From positions 1 through 13,556 of the forward strand of contig JAJZZT010000502.1 in the NCBI GenBank assembly GCA_021797415.1: 13,556 nucleotides of DNA. Direction: 5' to 3'. The translations under genes and the position numbers were made by a program. This document shows positions 1 to 5,292 of this stretch, in pieces (the stretch's first letter is position 1; every line of letters begins with the position of its first letter). A model generated the notes under the pieces. It was given only the letters and a program-made list of their open reading frames with translations, made no database searches and was not told the DNA's origin. Source of the DNA: Bacillota bacterium (lineage in GTDB: Bacteria > Bacillota > Bacilli > Alicyclobacillales > SLC66).

Positions 1-1
1 G

Positions 2-1192
2 GAAAATGGGGCGGGTTATTTCACGACCACGGAGGATCCTTCTGAACTGATCAATTTGGCGCCGTATCTGAATCAACCCAGTCCCTACAATCACACGGCA
101 AAGACTTGGGCGGGAACATTCCGGAATGGTCTGTTGCAGGAGACGAACAGTAGTTTTTTGGGGCCGGAATACGAAATTGCCACCGACTGGTATGTGATTC
201 ACGCGCTTTTTTACAATGCGTCCCTGCTGCAACGCCTTCATCTCACTCCCCCTCAGACAGTCGCCCAACTCTTGACCGATTTGAAGGTAATCAAAACAAA
301 AGATCCGAATGTCTTGCCGATTGAAGGGCAGTCTGGCTATTTTACGATGCCGCTTGACGGGACGGGTCAGCCCTGGTATTACAATGTCATGTACCCGGTA
401 TTCAAGGAGATGAACCCGAAGGGCGGCATTTCTGTAAGTGAACAGGAGCTCGCCTGGGCTATAAAGAACGGCTGGCTCTCCTATCAAAAGAACCCCCGGT
501 TGAAATGGCTCACCAGTACGCTTTTCAACAAATTCAAACCGTACACCGCCTCTGCGCAGGTGTTGGAGAGTAACGCGCAACTCGCAGGCTCCCAGACTTC
601 TTCAGTCAATGCGCCTTTCAATGAATTTACCCGTGGAAACATCGCCTTTCTTCCAGGCGCGGGATATTTAACCGCATCTTTCGAAGGAGCGTCGGCGGTC
701 CATACCGCGTTTAAGGTTGGAGTAGAACGGATACCGATCCTGACCAAGGCGACAACACCTTACGCCAATCCGACCGAGCAGGTGTCGGGCGCGTCGGTGG
801 GGGTACCCTATTCCATCACTCAGGAAGCTGTCAAGCAGAACGTGGTCGGTTGGGCGGTGAATTTCTTGCAGTATTTGACCTCTGTCCACAACGATCAGTA
901 CCTCGTCAACAATGGACTCCGGTTTATCCCAGGGGTCAAGGGAGCGCTTCCAGACAAGGGAGCGCTGGCCTATAAGCTTGCGGCGGCGGGACCGATCAAC
1001 TGGGGAAATTATCCTGGCGTCGTGCCCTTTCCCATGAATGATCCCTCAAACACGCTGGACAAGAGTTATTGGCAATACTTCGCCTTGAATCAAATGTCCT
1101 TTGCTGCGGCGGCGGCCAAGGTGGACCAGAATAACCAGAGCTGGGCAACGCAGGTGATCGCACAGAACCACTACGCCAATCCGTACCAATAA
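2..1192 (+). CDS. Extracellular solute-binding protein of a sugar-type ABC importer (5' end missing)
   Basis: The reading frame is open from the first bases of the window to the TAA at 1190-1192, so the signal peptide and N-terminal lobe lie outside. About 396 residues remain. The sequence resembles family 1 extracellular solute-binding proteins, which capture carbohydrates outside the membrane and deliver them to an ABC permease. Typical features are aromatic-rich stretches (DWYVIHALFYN near residue 60, GQPWYYNVMYPVF), a mid-protein FNEFTRGNIAFLPGAGYL segment like the 'F..GkaAm...G' region of the family, and a C-terminal lobe with VGVPYSIT and GWAVNFLQYLT. A TTG at 56-58 could be mistaken for a start, but the frame continues upstream with good coding character. 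No permease gene follows; a strong hairpin does. The substrate cannot be told. Base composition looks less GC-rich than the rest of the window, which could mean transfer or simply local variation. Confidence 0.85.
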   Translation, partial: ENGAGYFTTTEDPSELINLAPYLNQPSPYNHTAKTWAGTFRNGLLQETNSSFLGPEYEIATDWYVIHALFYNASLLQRLHLTPPQTVAQLLTDLKVIKTKDPNVLPIEGQSGYFTMPLDGTGQPWYYNVMYPVFKEMNPKGGISVSEQELAWAIKNGWLSYQKNPRLKWLTSTLFNKFKPYTASAQVLESNAQLAGSQTSSVNAPFNEFTRGNIAFLPGAGYLTASFEGASAVHTAFKVGVERIPILTKATTPYANPTEQVSGASVGVPYSITQEAVKQNVVGWAVNFLQYLTSVHNDQYLVNNGLRFIPGVKGALPDKGALAYKLAAAGPINWGNYPGVVPFPMNDPSNTLDKSYWQYFALNQMSFAAAAAKVDQNNQSWATQVIAQNHYANPYQ

Positions 1193-1201
1193 CGGGGGTT
1201 C

Positions 1202-1237
1202 CGGCAAATCCGGGAGGTATTCCTCCCGGATTTGCCG
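1202..1237 (+). terminator. Perfect 16-bp hairpin after the solute-binding protein gene
   Basis: Arms 1202-1217 (CGGCAAATCCGGGAGG) and 1222-1237 are exact reverse complements around a TATT loop, starting 9 bases after the stop codon. The position and stability suggest a transcription terminator. There is no T-run after either arm, so it is not a canonical intrinsic terminator. It could instead be a 3'-end stabilising stem. Confidence 0.6.
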
Positions 1238-1240
1238 CGT

Positions 1241-1287
1241 CCCATGCCTATGGTTTGGCCGGCTTCGCGTGCCAAACCAGTAATGGG
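1241..1287. other. Second, bulged hairpin just after the first
   Basis: TGGTTTGGC at 1251-1259 pairs exactly with GCCAAACCA at 1271-1279 around an 11-base loop. An outer stem, CCCAT 1241-1245 with ATGGG 1283-1287, extends it across a 5/3-base internal loop. It lies 3 bases beyond the first hairpin and also lacks a T-run. It may be part of the termination region or the edge of a repeat element. Confidence 0.4.
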
Positions 1288-1323
1288 ACGATGGCTTGCC
1301 GGGCAGGTAATTTTCAGCCGGAT

Positions 1324-1431
1324 TCAGCGACCGGAAGTCATGTTGGCGAGGACGCCGGCAATCATCTGTTCATAACTCTTGTCCACGTCCCACGGCGCCC
1401 GGCAAACTTCCGATGCTGCAGGCAGCCATTT
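1324..1431 (-). pseudogene. Possible remnant: C-terminal ~35 codons of an unidentified protein
   Basis: On the minus strand a 35-codon open stretch ends at a TGA (1324-1326). It has no start codon and is closed upstream by an in-frame TGA at 1432-1434. Its last part reads DKSYEQMIAGVLANMTSGR, which has the amphipathic, Ala/Leu/Met-rich look of a real C-terminal helix rather than a random frame. The 14 bases coding for the DKSY part (1372-1385) are an exact inverted copy of 1056-1069 inside the neighbouring solute-binding protein gene (LDKSY). It may therefore be a decayed relative of that gene. The evidence is short and the identity is unproven. Confidence 0.25.
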
Positions 1432-1448
1432 TCAGTATTGACGGATAA

Positions 1449-1637
1449 AACGTTCTACACATCACCCGAAGTAAGAAACTGACACAAATTCTGGATTCCT
1501 ATGCAGAAGGGGTCAATGATGACGTATTTGTTTTCCAAAACGATCGAAATAGTTATCCCTCGCCGTTTGTGCTCCATCCGTTGCGCCGTCAGACCCACAC
1601 CCGCACCCACGTGCGTCCGCCGTCCACCGTGTGGTAG
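1449..1637 (+). pseudogene. Possible plus-strand gene fragment running into the 3' end of the BNR gene
   Basis: This plus-strand frame opens after a TAA at 1446-1448 and ends at TAG 1635-1637. The stretch 1473-1588 reads like protein (KKLTQILDSYAEGVNDD, then VFVFQNDRNSYPSPFVLHP) with mixed charged, aromatic and aliphatic residues. After about 1589 it becomes Arg/His/Thr-rich, as expected of a shadow of the minus-strand gene. No start codon with a ribosome site is seen. I cannot name the family. The style is loosely reminiscent of the middle of a tyrosine recombinase, but that is a guess. Confidence 0.25.
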
Positions 1638-3646
1638 AGGGCCGAACCACTGGCGAACCACCCGTCGTCGCGGGTGACAAAGTCAAGCGCTGTCGGTTGA
1701 TGAAGCCCCAGATGGTAGACTGTCGCCTGACCGGCCGGCGCACGGTAGGCGATTACGTATGTCGGCAGTGAGTGTCCGGAAGGCGAGGATGTCGGGCCAT
1801 CGTTGGCGGGGAAGAAGAGCCCGCCCTGGGCGGTCATGGACAGCGGCCACATCACAGACTGCAGCGGCGCGGTCGGGAGCGCCGACCAATGAGCGCCGCC
1901 AACGGCGGTCAGCAGGATGCGGTTGTGCGCGCCCAATCCGCCCGTCCCCTGCACGTAGGCCGCGCCCAGCGCGGGAGTTGCAAATGTGAGATCGGTTACG
2001 TTGTCCTGCCCGAAGGCGTTCCTGAATATCTTCCAGTGCACGCCGGCGTCCGGCGTGACGGCGAAATTTGCGATTGAGTAGTTGGGTGCGGCGCCGTAGG
2101 CGATGGCGAAAAAGCCGCCGGGCAGAGCCGCTGTCGCGTACATCTGAGGTGTGTGCGCCGGCATGCGAGTATTCTGCCAGGTGCGGCCCGCGTCGGATGA
2201 CCGGAGAATTCCGTTCGCAGTCTGTACATCCGCCTGTGTGGCGGACACCCATTGCATGGATCCATCGACCGGTACAGGGGCGTTCACTTGGAGCGGCCGC
2301 CACGTTCGCCCTCCGTCTGTGGTTACGTATTGCCCCATCTGCGTTTGCGCAAAACCCGTCTTCCGTGAAACGAACTGGACTCCCCACACCTGCACATCCC
2401 GCGGCGAAATGCTGCTCCGCCACGTCTTCCCGCCATCGGTGCTGCGCATCAGGCCGATTCCCTGTCCGCTTCCTCCGGTCAGCCACATGCGGTTTCCAAT
2501 CACCGCCAGAGAGGTCCCGCTTTGTACAGGCAGTTGTCCGGCCAACGCCCCGTTCGCACCGATCTTCAACAGCGGTCCCGGTGCGGGAAGATTGGCGCCC
2601 ATGCTGTTGCCGCCGCAGAGTGCGTCCAAGGTCCCGCCTGGACCCGATTTCAGGGCTACGATCGGCTGCCACGCGCCGCCCGACAGTCGTCCGCGGATCC
2701 AGGTGAGGCGCCGAACGGTCCTCGGCACGGAGGTCCGCGTCTGAAGCCGCATGGACCAGACGACTTCAGCGGGTTGTTGCTGGTACTTGACGATATTGCC
2801 CCCCGCGATGTAGAGCTGGTTCGCCCCTTTCCACAATAACGTGTAGATCGGCGCGGTTCGTTCGGTCCATACCGTCTGCCATGAGCGGCCGTTATCGGCC
2901 GTCATGATGACGGCATTCTCGGGTCCGTTCGTTTGCGCAACCGTCAACCACGTCGCAGCACCGCGCGTCACGATACCTCCCGTCGCGTAGAAGCCGTGCG
3001 GAAGCGTGACGGTATGATAGTGGGCGCCGCCATCGGTGGACAGCAGGACCGGAGAGTACCAGTCCATGGATGCGGCCTGTGGTGTCGTCAGGAGCCAGAA
3101 TGTCGACGCGTTGGCCGGATACGCCTGAATCTGCCCGATCGCCGAGCGCAAGCCGAGAGACAGCTTCGAATTCACCGTGCGCCATGTCGCTCCCGCATTT
3201 GTTGTGATGGCCAGTGTAACGGCGTACTGGCCGGAGTCAGAGGGTCCGGACTGCGCAGCGGCCACACCGAACGGTCCTCGCCACCGCATCCACTGCCACG
3301 CCGCTCTCTGCCTGCGAAACACTTCATGCCATGTTTGACCCCCGTCTGCGCTGCGCAGGATCCGTCCGTCTGAAGTCGCCAGATAACCGGTATCCTTGGT
3401 GACAAAGTGTACGCTGACCGCGTCTCCCGGCGCCGCGGCGCTGGAAGGCGCCGGGGGAGTTGCGAAGCGGCTTGTGATCGCGTGTTTGAGGGCGGCGCTC
3501 CAGTCCGGCCGCGCTGCCGGGTCGAGGTGTGCATCGGCGCGGTTCGGTGCCGTCATGTCGGGTAGGGTGTTCGGTATCGTGATCCACAATGCGAGCAGAG
3601 TCATCATGGCGATGGCGCCAAACGCGATCCAACGATGTTTTTCCAT
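1589..3646 (-). CDS. Membrane-anchored BNR/Asp-box repeat protein (YCF48-like beta-propeller)
   Basis: 685 residues. The start chosen is the ATG at 3644-3646, which has AAAAGGAG nine bases upstream; an in-frame ATG 15 codons earlier lacks such a site. Residues 5-21 form one hydrophobic segment after MEKHRW, so the protein is probably an N-terminally anchored extracytoplasmic protein. About ten Asp-box-type repeats (S/T-x-D-x-G-x-T-W) run along it: SADGGQTW near residue 100, then ITTNAGATW, STDGGAHY, TADNGRSW, STDGGKTW, TTDGGRTW, SSDAGRTW, TPDAGVHW, TAVGGAHW and a last TVDGGRTW near 673-680. Several follow 'xTGxxxx...G.i..S.DGG.TW' units typical of YCF48-like and sortilin-like propellers. The family gives a fold, not a substrate; sialidase catalytic residues are not evident. 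It is transcribed alone on the minus strand, converging on the solute-binding protein gene. It may bind carbohydrate, or serve in envelope assembly or sensing; this is inference. Confidence 0.85.
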   Translation of the reverse strand: MEKHRWIAFGAIAMMTLLALWITIPNTLPDMTAPNRADAHLDPAARPDWSAALKHAITSRFATPPAPSSAAAPGDAVSVHFVTKDTGYLATSDGRILRSADGGQTWHEVFRRQRAAWQWMRWRGPFGVAAAQSGPSDSGQYAVTLAITTNAGATWRTVNSKLSLGLRSAIGQIQAYPANASTFWLLTTPQAASMDWYSPVLLSTDGGAHYHTVTLPHGFYATGGIVTRGAATWLTVAQTNGPENAVIMTADNGRSWQTVWTERTAPIYTLLWKGANQLYIAGGNIVKYQQQPAEVVWSMRLQTRTSVPRTVRRLTWIRGRLSGGAWQPIVALKSGPGGTLDALCGGNSMGANLPAPGPLLKIGANGALAGQLPVQSGTSLAVIGNRMWLTGGSGQGIGLMRSTDGGKTWRSSISPRDVQVWGVQFVSRKTGFAQTQMGQYVTTDGGRTWRPLQVNAPVPVDGSMQWVSATQADVQTANGILRSSDAGRTWQNTRMPAHTPQMYATAALPGGFFAIAYGAAPNYSIANFAVTPDAGVHWKIFRNAFGQDNVTDLTFATPALGAAYVQGTGGLGAHNRILLTAVGGAHWSALPTAPLQSVMWPLSMTAQGGLFFPANDGPTSSPSGHSLPTYVIAYRAPAGQATVYHLGLHQPTALDFVTRDDGWFASGSALYHTVDGGRTWVRVWV

Positions 3647-3693
3647 GTGGGCATTCTCCTTTTCGGCGCGCAGATCTCCTATCCGTTTCAATG

Positions 3694-3753
3694 CACAGAA
3701 TCAGACGGTGCCCGAACGCTGTCCGAACACAGAATCAGACGGTGCCCGAACGC
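3694..3753. repeat. 26-bp perfect direct repeat upstream of the BNR gene
   Basis: Bases 3694-3719 and 3728-3753 are identical over 26 positions (each begins CACAGAATCAGACGGTG), a 34-base period with an 8-base spacer. They lie 48 bases upstream of the BNR gene start, where its promoter or operator should be. On the minus strand each copy contains CGTCTGA, like the -10 element of ECF sigma promoters, but no convincing matching -35 (GGAAC-like) is present. It could be a doubled regulatory site or a recent tandem duplication. Confidence 0.75.
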
Positions 3754-3830
3754 ATTTGGTTACACGCCGTGAAACGAAAAAGAAGCGGTCCATTCATCTG
3801 AGTTGATTGGACGGTAGCGGCGTAGCGGAC

Positions 3831-3858
3831 AAAAAATCAACGGATCGCGCGGTTGATT
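3831..3858 (-). terminator. Weak 7-bp hairpin with T-run on the minus strand, or operator-like inverted repeat
   Basis: AATCAAC (3835-3841) and GTTGATT (3852-3858) form an inverted repeat around 10 bases. Read on the minus strand the stem is followed by Ts (A-run 3831-3836 on the plus strand), as in a weak terminator. No minus-strand gene ends here, so an operator in the gap 3647-3990 is equally possible. The rest of this 344-base gap holds the direct repeat above and a CATACATT at 3884-3891 that resembles a sporulation sigma-E -10 box but has no good -35. Confidence 0.25.
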
Positions 3859-3990
3859 AGCCTGTCTCGCCGGATGCGCGCTGCATACATTGACATTGAG
3901 CCGATCGCAAGAACTCTGGCTGTGGAAATTGGCCGCGGCGGTCGGCTCGCGCATCGTGTTTCATTTCAATCCAATGGAGGTGAACCCAGG

Positions 3991-4200
3991 ATGTGTGCAG
4001 GCAGTTGCCCGGCTCTGTTGTACCACCTTTCTCCCGGCGTTGCGGTGAGAGTGTGGTTCGACAATGTCGGTGTCACGAGCCCAACCGGCGTTCCGGCCGT
4101 ATTCCTCGGCATCGCCGGCGGCACTGCCGTATTTCGCCTGACCAGCACCGGCCAGATTGTCTACATTCCTTGCGGTAAGGTCCAGGCGGTCGCCCTGTAA
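3991..4200 (+). CDS. Small conserved-looking hypothetical protein, 69 residues
   Basis: The ATG at 3991 is preceded by GGAGGTG with an 8-base spacing, a strong ribosome site, and the gene is closed by TAA and a good terminator. This makes it a real monocistronic gene despite its size. The frame is open back to 3853, but earlier starts lack a ribosome site. The product has no signal peptide or membrane segment. It carries cysteines at MCAGSC and IPCGK, followed by a beta-rich pattern: VAVRVWFDNVGV, a turn TSPTG, VPAVFLGIAGGTAVFRL, then GQIVYIPCGKVQAVAL. The alternating hydrophobic strands ending in 'yIP..kV.av' recall small Sm-like or SH3-like barrels of Bacillus (DUF2642-type). That fold suggestion is weak inference. 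I do not recognise the family and assign no function. Confidence 0.75.
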   Translation: MCAGSCPALLYHLSPGVAVRVWFDNVGVTSPTGVPAVFLGIAGGTAVFRLTSTGQIVYIPCGKVQAVAL

Positions 4201-4229
4201 CGTCAAACCGTGCTGCGCGTATCCAATCG

Positions 4230-4261
4230 GCGGGGAAGGGAATCTTTCTTCCCCGCTTTTT
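4230..4261 (+). terminator. Rho-independent terminator of the 69-residue gene
   Basis: GCGGGGAAG (4230-4238) pairs with CTTCCCCGC (4248-4256) around a 9-base loop and is followed by five Ts (4257-4261), 29 bases after the stop codon. This is a canonical intrinsic terminator. It separates the small gene from the sigma-factor region. Confidence 0.9.
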
Positions 4262-4286
4262 GTCGTGCGCCTCGGGGACATGGGAT

Positions 4287-4305
4287 AAAGTCTGCTGAAC
4301 AGGCG
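4287..4305 (+). repeat. Dispersed repeat, copy A
   Basis: AAAGTCTGCTGAACAGGCG at this site matches 17 of 19 bases with AAAGTCTGCGGAGCAGGCG at 5132-5150 in the 3' end of the sigma gene. The flanks also hold faintly similar bases (a TCCG followed by an AT-rich stretch). It lies just before the 15-bp array. It may be a small dispersed repeat family of this genome. Confidence 0.5.
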
Positions 4306-4320
4306 GTCCGATTCCATTAT

Positions 4321-4405
4321 GATAAAGAGGCGTGTGATAAAGGGGCGTGTGATAAAGGGGCGTGTGATAAAGGGGCGTGTGATAAAGGGGCGTGTGATAA
4401 AGGAG
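4321..4405 (+). repeat. 15-bp tandem repeat array, five full units plus a partial sixth
   Basis: The unit GATAAAGGGGCGTGT recurs at 4321 (one A for G), 4336, 4351, 4366 and 4381, the last four identical. A sixth unit at 4396 keeps GATAAAGG and then diverges. Because 15 is a multiple of three, frames stay open through it on both strands (for example CDKGA repeats), which creates misleading open frames. The array lies between the terminator at 4230-4261 and the sigma gene, so it is non-coding. It may bind a regulator or simply be a slippage-prone minisatellite. Confidence 0.9.
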
Positions 4406-4437
4406 TGCTCCCTTTGTTGATCTGCCGGCCGACCTGA

Positions 4438-4467
4438 TTTTGGAGAACCCAAAGAGGTTGTCCAAAA
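4438..4467. other. Inverted repeat upstream of the sigma gene promoter
   Basis: TTTTGGA (4438-4444) and TCCAAAA (4461-4467) pair, then AACC pairs with GGTT inside, with one G-G mismatch between the two stems and a 6-base loop. No T-run follows. It sits about 30 bases upstream of the proposed ECF-type promoter, so it could be an operator for the sigma operon. Confidence 0.45.
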
Positions 4468-4496
4468 AGGCACGAGGCAGGATGCGGGAGTTTGGC

Positions 4497-4525
4497 GGTA
4501 ACAAAAACTGCCTGTCGTTCGTTAT
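4497..4525 (+). promoter_or_regulatory. Possible ECF-type promoter of the sigma operon
   Basis: GGTAAC at 4497-4502 resembles the -35 GGAAC element and CGTTAT at 4520-4525 the -10 CGTC-type element recognised by ECF sigma factors, with 17 bases between. Transcription would start near 4532, leaving a short leader with just the ribosome site before the ATG at 4548. ECF genes are commonly autoregulated, which fits, but the match is approximate. Confidence 0.35.
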
Positions 4526-4547
4526 AGGGGTGGAGAGAGGTGAGAGC

Positions 4548-5168
4548 ATGGGGGAACGGGGTGAAACGCCCGCGGACCCTTCCGCCCGGTCGGCCGTCCG
4601 GCGCCTGTACGGCACAGAGTTTGCGAGACTTTCACAGTACGCCAAGAGTATCGTGGGCGACCCTGCTGAGGCCGAGGATCTGGTGCAGGAGGCGTTTGTC
4701 ACACTGCTGGATCGTCCTCCCGACGATGAGGACCGCATCATGGCCTGGTTGCGGGTGGTGGTGCGCAGGCGCTGTCTGGATGTGCTGCGGCGGCGCAAAA
4801 ACGGCTTTGACAAAGAGGCGGAGGCGCACCGTGCCAGCTCCGGCGTCGCGCAACCGTCGGCCGAGGCGGAGATGTTTCGCGCGGATGAGATTGAGCGCAT
4901 CAGGCGGGCGTTGGCGCAACTTCCGGAACGCGACCGCAAAGCGCTGCTCATGCGCCATTCCGGTTATTCCTACCGGGAAATCGGCAAGGCTTTGGATGTG
5001 GAAACGGCTGCGGTCGGCGTCCTGCTGTTGCGTGCGATGAAAAAATGGCGCCGGAATCTTGATGCGCAGGAAGAGAAGGAGTCGGCACACCCGGCGCCGC
5101 AATCGGACGGGATCGCCGGGAGGCGTGAGGCAAAGTCTGCGGAGCAGGCGCAATGGCTCCGGATATAG
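4548..5168 (+). CDS. ECF-type RNA polymerase sigma-70 factor
   Basis: 206 residues. The ATG at 4548 follows GAGAGGTGAG; the frame is open to 4440, but upstream starts lack a ribosome site. Region 2 spans about residues 20-85 with the hallmark EAEDLVQEAFVTLL (core binding, -10 recognition). A linker follows, and region 4 at about 115-170 holds LPERDRKALLMRHSGYSYREIGKALDV, the helix-turn-helix that reads the -35. No regions 1 or 3 are present, as in ECF factors. It redirects RNA polymerase to a small regulon when released from its anti-sigma factor. The next gene encodes a zinc-type anti-sigma factor, which supports this role. The family usually ends about at residue 171. Here a 35-residue tail (from DAQEEKESAH to QWLRI) lies over repeat DNA, the 19-bp element at 5132-5150 and the 29-bp repeat at 5155, so it may be a repeat-derived addition. 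Confidence 0.93.
   Translation: MGERGETPADPSARSAVRRLYGTEFARLSQYAKSIVGDPAEAEDLVQEAFVTLLDRPPDDEDRIMAWLRVVVRRRCLDVLRRRKNGFDKEAEAHRASSGVAQPSAEAEMFRADEIERIRRALAQLPERDRKALLMRHSGYSYREIGKALDVETAAVGVLLLRAMKKWRRNLDAQEEKESAHPAPQSDGIAGRREAKSAEQAQWLRI
5132..5150 (+). repeat. Dispersed repeat, copy B, inside the sigma gene 3' end
   Basis: AAAGTCTGCGGAGCAGGCG here codes for most of KSAEQA in the sigma factor tail. It matches copy A at 4287-4305 in 17 of 19 bases; copy A in the same register would also read KSAEQA. Confidence 0.5.
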
Positions 5169-5249
5169 CGTTTCTGCCCAAAGCTGAAGCTGCCGCAGCG
5201 GCTAACGCAGCGAGGATGTGGCTTCGGATATAGCGTTTCAGCCGCAAAG
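5155..5249 (+). repeat. Imperfect ~29-bp direct repeat spanning the sigma gene stop codon
   Basis: Bases 5155-5183 and 5220-5249 share GGCT(C/T)CGGATATAGCGTTTC and then (T/A)GCC with a trailing CAAAG, differing at only a few positions. Both copies spell WLRI-stop; the first is the true sigma terminus. The 65-base interval suggests a duplication of the sigma 3' end or two copies of a small repeat. It fills the 124-base gap before the anti-sigma gene. Confidence 0.7.
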
Positions 5250-5292
5250 TTGACGGTCCTGCGGAAGTAAAAACAGGAGAAGGGTGAAGACG

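Noticed and set aside
1255..1482. Plus-strand 75-codon frame after the solute-binding protein gene
   Set aside because: No ribosome site, odd composition, and it begins inside the second hairpin. The protein-like signals in this area lie in other frames.
1683..2672. 329-codon minus-strand frame
   Set aside because: It is an out-of-frame reading within the BNR gene, Arg-rich and without motifs.
4321..4405. CRISPR array
   Set aside because: The 15-base units are directly contiguous with no unique spacers, and no cas genes are present.
4210..4437. Plus-strand 75-codon frame with CDKGA repeats
   Set aside because: It starts inside the terminator region, has no ribosome site and owes its length to the tandem array.
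4073..4951. 292-codon minus-strand open frame with repeated YHTPL (and a parallel RPFIT frame)
   Set aside because: The repeats come from the 15-bp array, whose unit length keeps every frame open. The rest is antisense to the sigma gene and crosses the intrinsic terminator.
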